DNA of 53,330 bases. It comes from Myxococcales bacterium (GTDB lineage: Bacteria > Myxococcota > Myxococcia > Myxococcales > JAKAPL01). Under the pieces are notes generated by a model that saw nothing but the letters and a program-made list of their open reading frames with translations, ran no database searches and was not told the origin of the DNA. How positions within the stretch are numbered: the stretch's first letter is position 1; every line of letters begins with the position of its first letter. Below, piece after piece: positions 17,867 to 26,543 of this stretch. The stretch spans positions 1-53,330 of the forward strand of contig JAKAPL010000022.1 in NCBI GenBank assembly GCA_021807105.1, given 5' to 3'. The position numbers and the translations under genes were made by a program.

Positions 17867-20800
17867 ATGGCGAAGACGACGACCCGGGTCCTGGCGGCTT
17901 CCTTCTCCCTTCTCGGTACCCTCGCCTGCCGGGGGAGCGGCGGGACGGCGCAGGGCGGCGGAGGGTACTGCCAGCTCGACTATCACTGTCCCGCGGGCAG
18001 CTACTGTTCGGCCGGCGTATGTGATTCGGACTGCACTCTGGACAACGACTGTCCCTCCGGCCAGGGCTGCGATCCGCGAGGGCGGTGCGTCTCCCCGGGG
18101 CGGGTCGCGCCGCCGCCGCGCTTTGCCGGCCGCCTGAACGCGAACCGGACGCGGCTGGAGCTGTCGCCCCGATCACCCCAGGGGAGCCTTACCCTCCGCA
18201 ACGACGGGCGGGAGGCCATCGAGCGATACCACGTGCTCACCGACGATCCGGGCGTCGAGGTCAGCCCCTCGGAGGGGACGTTGCCGGCCGGGGCGAGCGT
18301 CCCCATCCAGGTGACCGTCCATTCGCTCAACGGCCACGGAACGATGCTCCATGTCCTCTCGACCGGCGGTAAGGTAGATTTGCCGCTGGCCTACTACGAC
18401 TCGTTCGCCGGGCGGATGGAAGGTTCGGTCACGGTGCAGGCGCCCTTCTGGCTCGGCGCGGCCCCTTTCGCGATCGAGCTCTCCGAGACGGGCGGCGCCG
18501 CGGACGGCGGCGTCGGTCTGCGCGGCGCGGTGGACGGGAAGGCCTCGCTCCTCTGGCCGGTGAACGCGCCGGTGGAGGCGACCGACGACGGCAAGAACTT
18601 CTTCGCCAGCTTCCAGATGGTCGGCCAGCCGGGCGATCCAGTCGACCCGCTCTTCGACGTCCCGGTGCGCCGGACGATCGTCCTCCAGGGGCAGCACGAC
18701 CCGACCTTCCTGCTCTCGGTCTCCGGGACATACACGGAGGCGGTCGAGTGGTTCCAGGACGTCACCCTCCACGTCACCGGCACCTTCCAACTCCGGCGCC
18801 AGGGGGGCGTGACGGGCGTCACCCCGCGACCGGCGCCTCCCTTTCAGCTCAGCGCGGGGAAGGCCCTGGCCGGGTGCGCCGATCCCAAGTTCGGCAACAC
18901 CGATGGCGACTCGTACTTCTCGGATGCCTTCGCCTTCGAGAGTCTGGGAGACGTGGACGGGTACGACAACGGCATGTGCCAGATCTCTACCGGCGACCTG
19001 CCCTGCGTCTCGCCCAAGGACGCGACCTGCGCGTTCGCGGCTTTTTCGCGCGACGACAGGGAGGGCGGCGGTGCGCTGGACGTCGCGCGAGCCGCCGCGA
19101 CCTATGGCCTCCTGTCCGGGAACGACGACATTGCCAAGGCGCTGATGCCGGTGACCGCGCCGGGTGAGGCGATCGGGCTTGATGGAGAGATCGGCTACCT
19201 GAGCCGCGCCCTCACGCGCCTGACGCAGGGGCTGCACGGCGGCGAACGGGCGCCGATCGCGTTATTCATTTCCGGTGTCGCCGCGAGCCTCTGGGGCTCG
19301 CCCGCGTTCTCGAAGCTCTCCAGTCGCGACGATGTCGTCAACCGCCGGCTCGACGATGTCCACCGCTTCGGCGGGGCGGTGGCCGCACGGATCTTCGCGG
19401 GGGAGGAGGAGCTGGACCGCAAGGCGCGTCAGGGTGACGGCGACGTGGCCTTCACCGCGCAGGCGCTCGCCGGCGGCGCGCTCCTCGATCTCGGCGCGCT
19501 CGGCGCCCTTCTGTCGTCCAACGACGTGGCCTCCACCCTGCAGGCGCTCGTTGGCAGTGCGTTCCCCGACCTCGGCGTGCTCGGCGCCCTGCTGTCGTCC
19601 AACGAGGCCATGTCGTCCGCCGCGCAGCAAGGAACGGGGGGCGGCGGGGACGGCGAGACGGTCGCCGGCGAAACCAACACGATGATCCCCTCCCTCGGAA
19701 GCTCGTTCGGCGCCCTCGCGGGAACGTTCTCGAACGCGGTCCATGGGATGAACGCGCTGGGCTACTCTGACTCCTATGTTCCGTTCGGCTACAACCCGTC
19801 CAACCCCGAGGAAGACATCTACAAGCAGGCGTGCGAGAGCGCGGGGAACGCCACCGCGGTCGGAACCCTGATGGCCACCGCGTTCAGCGACGAGGCAGGC
19901 CTCAAGTCGAGCGTAGCCGCGACGGTTTCCGCGACCGGCGACATGCACTCTGCCTTGATCGCTCTGGAGGAGAAGGAGCTCGACCAGATCATCGCCCTCG
20001 GCGGGGAGCACTGCACACCGCAGTGCAGCTCCACGGCTCTCAACGACTGCTGCGCGTCCGGGATTCTCGGCCGCGATGTGGATGCAATGAAGGCGGCGCA
20101 GGATGCCTATACCGAATCCACCACCCGACTCAACAACGACGGCCAGGAGCTGGCGATGCTCCAGCAACAGCTCGACGCGCTCTACTCTGCCCAGCAGAAG
20201 GATCTGTTCGCGATCTTGACGACCGGCCAGCAGGCGGACCTCACGACGGCAAAGAACAGTTGGTCGCAGCTCGCCGGCGAGGGCGCGGCGTGCCTGGAGG
20301 GGGTGATGGGGGGCTCGGCAAGCGTCAGTGCGGCAGGACCCTCCATCAGCGGCGGTTCCGGCCTCGCGAGTTGCAGCTCGATCATCACGGCGCTCGTATC
20401 CAGCAGCGCCCAGAACCAGGAACTGCTCGCCGAGGATCAGGCGCAGGAGGCCTACACGCTGCAGGTCGGACAGAACCTCGTCCAGGACCAGGCGGTTGAG
20501 CGGGCCATCGTTGACGTGCTGGCCGACGCCCAGGAAGCCATCAACGTCAATGGCCAGCAGGGCGAGCTCTTCGCGGCGGCGGAGGCGCAGATCGCGAACG
20601 ACCAGGAGCAGCTCTCGCAAGTCAGCAACGACTACCAGGAGCAGTTGTCGGTCGATGAGCAGCCAATGGCCGAGAAGGACCTGACGTTCCGGCTCTACCG
20701 GGACGCAGCCGCCTTCCAGTGGGCGCAGGACATGCGCGCCGCGCGGCGGGCCGTCTTCGGGGTCGTGCGCGCTTACGAGTACCTCGCGGCCGAAAACCTC

Positions 20801-21493
20801 GGCGGCCCCCGTGAGGCCGAGGTCCTCGCGGCCGAGACCGCGGAGGACCTCCAGGCCATCCTCGACGACGTCGCGACCGACTACGACGCCGCCAGGTTCG
20901 GCAACGAGGCCTCCTGGGCCCAGCAGCGCGAGGATGAGATTTCGCTCGCCCACGACATCCTGGGCATCCACGGCGAGATCACCGATCCGGTGACTGGCCA
21001 GAGCCTCTCGGAGGCCCAACAGTTTCAGCGGCTGCTCGCGCTTCCCCGGAATCGCGACGCGCAGGGCAACGTGGCGCTCCCCTTCTCGACCTCCATCCTC
21101 CCCGGCAACGGCGTCTTCGCGACCGACGTGGCCGTGGACGTGATCACCGGCCTCCAGGCCAGTCTCGTCGGCAGCGCGATCTCCGGCCGCACCGCGTACG
21201 TGACCCTCCTCCAGTCCGGGCGCGGCCGCCTGCGCGCGACCGACGGCTCGATCCAGACATACGCGCTCGGCTCGAAGACCGCCTCGGTCCCCGCGGGCAT
21301 CAACTTCGATCCCGTGGACGACCCTCTCCCGCTGCCCAGCAACTCGGACCTCTACTCCCGGCCGGTGGACGACGCCTCCTGGACGCTCATCTTCGACCAG
21401 CAGGCCGAGCCCACCAACGCGGCCGTCGACGTCTCGCAGCTCACGGACATCGAGTTCTGGATCCAGCACCAGACGCAGACCATCCAGCGGTGA
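17867..21493 (+). CDS. Very large lipoprotein (1208 aa) of unknown function
   Basis: The start follows GGAGG and gives a signal peptide with lipobox GTLA|C (Cys21). Residues about 30-75 carry a short Cys-rich 'x-D-N-D-C' module. Residues about 90-320 look like two beta-sandwich domains, the first opening LTLRNDGREAIERY in the style of abnormal-spindle/MSP-like domains. From about 600 to 1000 the sequence is Gln/Glu/Ala-rich with long helical, probably coiled-coil stretches such as NDGQELAMLQQQLDALYSAQ. The C-terminus (1090-1208) is again beta-rich. No catalytic motif was recognised. It is followed after 48 bp by the esterase-like lipoprotein gene; the pair may be coexpressed at the cell surface. 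Confidence 0.85.
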   Translation: MAKTTTRVLAASFSLLGTLACRGSGGTAQGGGGYCQLDYHCPAGSYCSAGVCDSDCTLDNDCPSGQGCDPRGRCVSPGRVAPPPRFAGRLNANRTRLELSPRSPQGSLTLRNDGREAIERYHVLTDDPGVEVSPSEGTLPAGASVPIQVTVHSLNGHGTMLHVLSTGGKVDLPLAYYDSFAGRMEGSVTVQAPFWLGAAPFAIELSETGGAADGGVGLRGAVDGKASLLWPVNAPVEATDDGKNFFASFQMVGQPGDPVDPLFDVPVRRTIVLQGQHDPTFLLSVSGTYTEAVEWFQDVTLHVTGTFQLRRQGGVTGVTPRPAPPFQLSAGKALAGCADPKFGNTDGDSYFSDAFAFESLGDVDGYDNGMCQISTGDLPCVSPKDATCAFAAFSRDDREGGGALDVARAAATYGLLSGNDDIAKALMPVTAPGEAIGLDGEIGYLSRALTRLTQGLHGGERAPIALFISGVAASLWGSPAFSKLSSRDDVVNRRLDDVHRFGGAVAARIFAGEEELDRKARQGDGDVAFTAQALAGGALLDLGALGALLSSNDVASTLQALVGSAFPDLGVLGALLSSNEAMSSAAQQGTGGGGDGETVAGETNTMIPSLGSSFGALAGTFSNAVHGMNALGYSDSYVPFGYNPSNPEEDIYKQACESAGNATAVGTLMATAFSDEAGLKSSVAATVSATGDMHSALIALEEKELDQIIALGGEHCTPQCSSTALNDCCASGILGRDVDAMKAAQDAYTESTTRLNNDGQELAMLQQQLDALYSAQQKDLFAILTTGQQADLTTAKNSWSQLAGEGAACLEGVMGGSASVSAAGPSISGGSGLASCSSIITALVSSSAQNQELLAEDQAQEAYTLQVGQNLVQDQAVERAIVDVLADAQEAINVNGQQGELFAAAEAQIANDQEQLSQVSNDYQEQLSVDEQPMAEKDLTFRLYRDAAAFQWAQDMRAARRAVFGVVRAYEYLAAENLGGPREAEVLAAETAEDLQAILDDVATDYDAARFGNEASWAQQREDEISLAHDILGIHGEITDPVTGQSLSEAQQFQRLLALPRNRDAQGNVALPFSTSILPGNGVFATDVAVDVITGLQASLVGSAISGRTAYVTLLQSGRGRLRATDGSIQTYALGSKTASVPAGINFDPVDDPLPLPSNSDLYSRPVDDASWTLIFDQQAEPTNAAVDVSQLTDIEFWIQHQTQTIQR

Positions 21494-21541
21494 CGGCCGG
21501 ATCCCTTCCCCGCGTCCGCCCGCCCGGCTAATGTCCGCCCC

Positions 21542-23641
21542 ATGACCCGCCCATCCACAGCCGTCCTGCCGATGCTCGCGCTCACCCTCGCCTGCGGAAA
21601 GCCCGGCGGCCCGCCCCCGGCCGGCGGGTCCACGCAGGCCGACGCGGGGACGCTGCCGCCCCTCGGCCTCCCCGCGGGCTGCCAGCCGCTGCTCGCGGGG
21701 GCTGACTGCTTTCTGCCCTATCCGTCGGATTTCTTCCGCGTCGCGGACGCCGGCTCGCCGACTGGCTACGCGATCGAGACCACGGGCGCGGCGAAGCTCC
21801 GCCTGCCGCTGGACGCCGGCAGCTCCGACCCGGGCGCGAGCGCGGACATCACCGACTTCCGCCCGCTCGACGGCTTCTCTACCATCCCGGCCGTGGTGGC
21901 GCTCTTCCCCGAGGCCGTCACCCCCGCGGGCTTCCCCGGCATCTTCGACGACTTCGACGGCGGCGTGCCGCCCTCCTCCGCCATGCTCCTCGTCGAGGCG
22001 GACACGGGTACGCCCGTGCCGTCCTTCGTCGACCTCGATCCGCGCGCGACGAACCCCGCCCGCCAGGCCATCGTCCTCCACCCTCTCGTCGCGCTGAAGT
22101 ACACGACCCGCTACGTCGTCGCCCTCCACGGTGTGCAGGCCGCGGCGGGCGGGCTCGCCCCGGCCCCCGAGGGCTTCCGCCGCCTGCGGGACGGAAAGAC
22201 CGTGGGCGATCCGCAGCTCGCTCCGCTCCAGGCCCATTACGACACCGACGTCTTCCCCGTGATCGCGAAGCTCGGCGTCGCCCGTGGCGACCTCCAACTC
22301 GCCTGGGACTTCACGACCGGCGACGAGACGCAGGCGGACGCAGACATGCTCCAGGTTCGCAAGCTCACGATGGAGTGGCTCGCGCAGAACACGCCGGCCG
22401 TCCAGGTCACCAAGATGGACGTCGATCCGCAGCCGAACAGTTGGCGCCAGATCCAGGGGACCGTGGAGGGGCCGCTCTTCTTGACGAGCGGCCAGCCGGG
22501 CGCGACGCTCTACCGAGGCTCCGACGGCCAGGTCGCCCAGAACGGCACGACGCGATTCCCTTTCACGGCGAACGTCCCGGCGTCGGTGCGCGACGGCTCG
22601 AATCCGGGCCGAACCGTCGCGTACGGCCACGGCTTCTTCGGCAGCCAGAGCGAGGTCATCGACGGCTCGACGCGCGAGATCGCCCAGGCTCTCCAGGCGG
22701 TCTTCTTCTGCATCGACTGGTGGGGCATGTCGACGGCCGACGCGCCGGTCCTGATCAACTCGATCCTCTATGACCCGTCGCAGATCCTGCTCTTCGGCGA
22801 ACGGGTGCCGCAGGCGATGGCCAACTGGATCGTCATGACGGCCGCCATCCGGGGGCCGCTCCACGCGGAGAGCCACTTCCTCCGTCCCGCGAGCGGCGAG
22901 GGCAGCGGCCAGGGCGCCGGCGCCAACGATCCGGTCTACGACGGGCAGCCGGCGAATTACCTGGGCATCAGCCAGGGGGCGATCCTCGGCACCGTCCTCA
23001 ACTCGCTCTCGCCGGACTTCCGGCAGATCGATCTGAACGTGGGGGGCGCCGCCTTCACCCAGATGATGTGGCGAGCCGTTCCGTTCAACTCGTTCCTCGA
23101 CTTCATCCGGCTGGCCGACCCGGATCCGCTCGAACAGCAGAAGTGGATGGCGTCCACGCAGGCCGAGTTCGACCGCTTCGACCCGGCGACCTACGCGCCG
23201 CTGATCCTACAGCGCCCGCCCGCCGGGAGCCCGCCGCGAAGCGTGCTCATGCAGAACGGCCTCGGCGATGCGGAGGTCCCGAACATGGCGAGCTTCCTGC
23301 TCGCGCGGCTGATCGGGATCCCGGAGCTGTCGCCGAACGACTACCCCGTTCCGCTCCTGCCCGAGCAGCCGGCGCCCGTCGCGTCGGCCATGACGCTCTG
23401 GGACTTCGGCGTGGACCTCGCGGCGCTCTATGGCCAGGCGGAGCCACAGGCGACCAACAGCACGCCGGTTCACGAGGGCGTCCGCCTCCAGCCCTCGGCG
23501 CTCGCGCAGATGGACGCCTTCTTCCGGCCGGGCGGCGAGGTCATCGACCCCTGCGACGGCGGCCCCTGCTACGCGGTCGACGCCGGCCTCGGCTACCTGC
23601 CGGGCCAGACGCCGCCCGGGGCCGCGGACGGGGGCAACTAG
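21542..23641 (+). CDS. Esterase/lipase-like alpha/beta-hydrolase lipoprotein
   Basis: A 699-aa lipoprotein with signal peptide and lipobox LTLA|C (Cys18). It opens with the CFLPYPSDFF segment found in several large myxobacterial secreted lipoproteins. A C-terminal alpha/beta-hydrolase-like region has YGHGFFGS (oxyanion-hole type HG), the nucleophile elbow GISQGAILG near residue 478, and an acid candidate in QNGLGDAEVPN near 565; the catalytic histidine may be the one in PVHEGV near 641. These place it near virulence-factor-type lipases, but the substrate is unknown. Its TAG stop is the first TAG of family B copy 2. Confidence 0.82.
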   Translation: MTRPSTAVLPMLALTLACGKPGGPPPAGGSTQADAGTLPPLGLPAGCQPLLAGADCFLPYPSDFFRVADAGSPTGYAIETTGAAKLRLPLDAGSSDPGASADITDFRPLDGFSTIPAVVALFPEAVTPAGFPGIFDDFDGGVPPSSAMLLVEADTGTPVPSFVDLDPRATNPARQAIVLHPLVALKYTTRYVVALHGVQAAAGGLAPAPEGFRRLRDGKTVGDPQLAPLQAHYDTDVFPVIAKLGVARGDLQLAWDFTTGDETQADADMLQVRKLTMEWLAQNTPAVQVTKMDVDPQPNSWRQIQGTVEGPLFLTSGQPGATLYRGSDGQVAQNGTTRFPFTANVPASVRDGSNPGRTVAYGHGFFGSQSEVIDGSTREIAQALQAVFFCIDWWGMSTADAPVLINSILYDPSQILLFGERVPQAMANWIVMTAAIRGPLHAESHFLRPASGEGSGQGAGANDPVYDGQPANYLGISQGAILGTVLNSLSPDFRQIDLNVGGAAFTQMMWRAVPFNSFLDFIRLADPDPLEQQKWMASTQAEFDRFDPATYAPLILQRPPAGSPPRSVLMQNGLGDAEVPNMASFLLARLIGIPELSPNDYPVPLLPEQPAPVASAMTLWDFGVDLAALYGQAEPQATNSTPVHEGVRLQPSALAQMDAFFRPGGEVIDPCDGGPCYAVDAGLGYLPGQTPPGAADGGN

Positions 23642-23823
23642 GAGGCTGGTGTCCCATGGCCGCCTGCTGCGAAAGCCGATCCCTTCGCTGCGACGGGCGG
23701 CCTCGTCGCTTCGCTGCAAAACGGACTGCAAAGAGTACCCTTCCGCTGCTCACCCCTCGGGCGCCCGTCTCGCCTCGGTCTCGGTGTTCTCGCGACGGCG
23801 CCCATTTCACACCCGCCTCTTAG
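23638..23823 (-). mobile_element. Family B MITE-like element, copy 2 (inverted)
   Basis: A 186-bp element including flanks CTAG (left) and TTAG (right), both fitting a YTAR-type target. TIRs start GAGGCTGGTGTCCCATGG at the left; the right end is more diverged. The interior is the reverse complement of copies 1 and 3. The left CTAG supplies the TAG stop of the esterase-like lipoprotein. The right end runs into AGGGAG, which can serve as the Shine-Dalgarno of the following zinc-finger gene nine bases on. Confidence 0.88.
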
Positions 23824-23832
23824 GGAGCGTCG

Positions 23833-24768
23833 ATGGCCGCCGCCCACGCGCCGAGGTTGCTGCTCATGGAGTACCTGCGCGAGGAGCGCGGAGGCGAGCG
23901 CATCCTCGGGGAGGCTGGCCGCAAGCGGCTCGAACGCCACCTCGCGCGCTGCAAGACCTGCCAGAAGGACGCGGTCCAGCTCGAAGACATCGCCCGGTTC
24001 GCCGAGATCGCCGAGGCCGCGGCGGCGCGGCTTCGCCGCAAGCGGGCGCCGAAGTCCACGCCTCGTCCTCCGCCCGTGCCGGCGTTCGTCCGGCCGGAGC
24101 AGCAGTGGGCCGAGGAAGAGATCGGGCCGCACCCGGAGGACGACGAGCTCATCGCGCTCGGCAACGAGCGGTGGCGGGGGCGCGGCATGCTCTCCGAGGA
24201 GGAGAACCGCGAGTTCGTCATCGGCGACGGGCCGCCGCTCCCTGACGACGCGCGGGCACGGGTCGTGGCGCACGTCTCGAGCTGCCTCGTCTGCCATCTG
24301 CGGCTCTACTTCCAGGGGTGGATGCTCAACGCGATGGAGGCAGCGTTCTTCGCCTTTCGCGATGCCACGATGCGCCTCGCCTCCCAAGGGCGCCGGGTTC
24401 CCTCCCTGCCCTCTCCCGTGAAGAAGGGCGCCGGCCTCGCGGGCGCCTTCGCGAAGTTCCTGGCCGACGCGGAGGTGGCTCCGTTCCATGGGGGGCCGAA
24501 GGGGCATGAAGAGAGGGGCCGGATCCTCGTCCTCCAGTACCTCTTCGGCCACCTCGACGACGCGGAGCGCCGCGCGTTCGAGGAGCACGCGGCCGAGGAG
24601 TGCGCGATCTGCCATGGCCTGCTCGCGCGCGGGCGCAAGCTCTATCCCGACATCGCACGCCTCGAGAAGCCCGAGGACGTGCCGCTCGACGACCAGAATT
24701 TCCGGGAGGCACTCTTCTTCGGGCTGCTCGGCCGCCCCGACGTCGCGCCCGGCCCGCTCCCCTCGTGA
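23833..24768 (+). CDS. Protein with three HxxxCxxC zinc-finger-like motifs
   Basis: A 311-aa soluble protein. Three copies of the zf-HC2/anti-sigma type motif are spaced along it: HLARCKTCQ (about 36), HVSSCLVCH (about 148) and HAAEECAICH (about 254), each inside a short helical unit. A single such motif is typical of anti-sigma factors and their zinc-binding relatives; three in tandem without a membrane segment is unusual. No sigma factor is adjacent. The AGGGAG ahead of the start is at the junction with family B copy 2. It converges on the methyltransferase gene with 7 bp between stops. Confidence 0.75.
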   Translation: MAAAHAPRLLLMEYLREERGGERILGEAGRKRLERHLARCKTCQKDAVQLEDIARFAEIAEAAAARLRRKRAPKSTPRPPPVPAFVRPEQQWAEEEIGPHPEDDELIALGNERWRGRGMLSEEENREFVIGDGPPLPDDARARVVAHVSSCLVCHLRLYFQGWMLNAMEAAFFAFRDATMRLASQGRRVPSLPSPVKKGAGLAGAFAKFLADAEVAPFHGGPKGHEERGRILVLQYLFGHLDDAERRAFEEHAAEECAICHGLLARGRKLYPDIARLEKPEDVPLDDQNFREALFFGLLGRPDVAPGPLPS

Positions 24769-24775
24769 GGCGGGC

Positions 24776-25429
24776 TCAGCGGGTGGCCGTCGCGAGCAGG
24801 CCCAGGCCATGGAGGGTCGGCTCGACCATGACCGGCGCGAAGCCTGCGCCGGTGAGGAGGGCCCGGAGCGCTTCGGGCGCGAAGCGGCCGACCGATCCGC
24901 TCACCACCCGCCAGGCGGCCATCGAGGCTCCGAACCGCAGCCCCTCGCGCAGGGCCGCGAGAACGGGCAGGATATTGAGCCCGGCCGCGGGTTCGAGGAG
25001 CACGAGCCGTCCCCCGGGCCGGAGCACGCGCCGGATCTCCGCGAGCGCCCGCTCCTTCCCGGGAACGAGATAGAGGAAGCTGTGGCCGGTCGCGCCGTCG
25101 AAGGCCGCGCTGGCAAAGGGCAGGCGCGTCACGTCGCCTCGGAGGAGCGGGAGCGCGTCGGGCGCCACGCCCTCGCTCCGCCGGCGCGCGGCGGCCCGCT
25201 CGAGCATGCGGGAGGAGATGTCGAACCCGACGAAGAGATCGGCCGGCGCGGCCTCGCGCATCGCCAGGGCGCTGACCCCCGGGCCGCAGCCGAGATCGAG
25301 GATGCGGCGGCGGCCGGGGGCCTCGGCGAGCTTCGCCAGCATCTCGCGCGCGTGGTCCCGCCAGGTCTCCTGGAAGACCAGGATCTCGTAGGGCCGCGCG
25401 GCGAGGTCGAAGAGCCACTCGGTCGTCAT
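24776..25429 (-). CDS. Class I SAM-dependent methyltransferase
   Basis: A 217-aa methyltransferase with the SAM-binding glycine loop LDLGCGPGVS near residue 44, the acidic strand end FVGFDIS, motif II-like DGATGHSFLY and the RVLRPGGRLVLLEP post-motif. This is the UbiE/Methyltransf_11 group, which acts on small molecules or lipids; the substrate is not evident. The ATG lies two bases from the end of family B copy 3. On its own strand the upstream sequence reads ACCACCAGCCTCCTAGC, a pyrimidine-rich leader with no Shine-Dalgarno, so the insertion seems to have removed it. It follows the ppx gene on the same strand. Confidence 0.9.
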   Translation of the reverse strand: MTTEWLFDLAARPYEILVFQETWRDHAREMLAKLAEAPGRRRILDLGCGPGVSALAMREAAPADLFVGFDISSRMLERAAARRRSEGVAPDALPLLRGDVTRLPFASAAFDGATGHSFLYLVPGKERALAEIRRVLRPGGRLVLLEPAAGLNILPVLAALREGLRFGASMAAWRVVSGSVGRFAPEALRALLTGAGFAPVMVEPTLHGLGLLATATR

Positions 25430-25430
25430 G

Positions 25431-25617
25431 CTAGGAGGCTGGTGGTAAATGGGTGCCGTCGCGAGAAAGCCGAGACCGAGGCGAGACGGGCGCCCGGGGA
25501 GTGAAGAGCGTCAAACGTACTCTTTGCAGTACGTTTTGCAGCGAAGCGACGAGGCCGCCCGTCGCAGCGAAGGGATCGGCTTTCGCAGCAGGCAGCCATT
25601 GAACACCAGCCTCCTAG
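25431..25617 (+). mobile_element. Family B MITE-like element, copy 3
   Basis: A 187-bp element between CTAG (25431-25434) and CTAG (25614-25617), in the orientation of copy 1. Its core contains GCAGTACGTTTTGCAG. On the minus strand the right CTAG supplies the TAG stop of ppx, and the left CTAG lies one base before the methyltransferase ATG. It therefore fills the whole ppx-methyltransferase gap. Confidence 0.9.
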
Positions 25618-26543
25618 GACCGCTCCGCGGCGCCGGCCGCCAGCTCGTAAAGGAGGCCCCAACGAACACCCCGGTCGCTCACCGTGAGCCGGTCGAGCCC
25701 GAGCTGCCCGAGGACGGCGTCGACGATCAGCGCCCCGACGGGGATCACGTCCGCGCGCCCCGGTTGTAACCCCGGGAGCCGCCGCCGCTCCTCCACCGGG
25801 AGGCGCCAGAGTCGCTCGACCCAGCGCGCCACCTCGACGCGTTCGAGCGCCGACCCGTGGACGCGGCCGGCGTCGTAGGCGGGCAGGCCCGCCGCGAGCG
25901 CCGCGAGCGTCGTCACGGTGCCGGCGGCGCCGACGAGCCGCGTGCCGGCGCCGGCGGCCGGGACCGGGAGGAGCGCCCCGGCGATGGCGCGCCTCGCCTG
26001 CTCGCGCTCGCCCGGGGCCGGGGGATCGGAGCGGACGAACCGCTCGTAGAGCCGGACCGATCCGACGGGAAGCGAGGTCCAGTACGACACCCGCTCGCCG
26101 CGGCCAAAAACGATCTCCGTCGATCCTCCGCCGACGTCGAGGAGGGCGAGCGGCCCGCCGCCCGCGAACTCGTGGCGGGCAGCGAGGTAGCCGAGCCGGG
26201 CCTCGCGCTCGCCGCTCACGATCTCGGGGGCGAGCCGGAGCGCTCGCAGCCGTTCGAGGAACGCGGGACCGTTCTCGGCGTCCCGAGCCGCGCTCGTCGC
26301 CACGCAGGCGATCCGCGACGCACCGAGGTCTCGGGCCTGCGCCGCGTACGCCTCCACGACGGCGAGCGTCCGCGAGAGGCTCTCGCCGGAGAGCCTCCCG
26401 GTCGCGTCGACCCCCCGCCCGAGCCGGGTGATCTCGGCGCGTTCCACGACCGCCTTCAGTCCCGCGGGGCCCTGCTCGGCGACGGCGAGCAGCACCGAGT
26501 TGGTGCCGATGTCGATCGCCGCGAACCGCGCCGGCGCGCTCAC
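25614..26543 (-). CDS. ppx: Ppx/GppA-family phosphatase
   Basis: A 309-aa enzyme of the exopolyphosphatase/guanosine pentaphosphate phosphohydrolase family. Actin-like ATPase signatures are present: AAIDIGTNSVLLAV (phosphate 1, residues 8-21), the catalytic-glutamate region VATSAARDAENG, LDVGGGSTEIVFG (phosphate 2) and GAAGTVTTLAAL. It is the short, N-terminal-domain-only form (about 300 aa), which often acts on polyphosphate or pppGpp; which one cannot be decided. The GTG start overlaps the TolB stop (GTGA), so it is the last coupled gene of the tol operon. The TAG stop lies in family B copy 3. Confidence 0.88.
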   Translation of the reverse strand: MSAPARFAAIDIGTNSVLLAVAEQGPAGLKAVVERAEITRLGRGVDATGRLSGESLSRTLAVVEAYAAQARDLGASRIACVATSAARDAENGPAFLERLRALRLAPEIVSGEREARLGYLAARHEFAGGGPLALLDVGGGSTEIVFGRGERVSYWTSLPVGSVRLYERFVRSDPPAPGEREQARRAIAGALLPVPAAGAGTRLVGAAGTVTTLAALAAGLPAYDAGRVHGSALERVEVARWVERLWRLPVEERRRLPGLQPGRADVIPVGALIVDAVLGQLGLDRLTVSDRGVRWGLLYELAAGAAERS

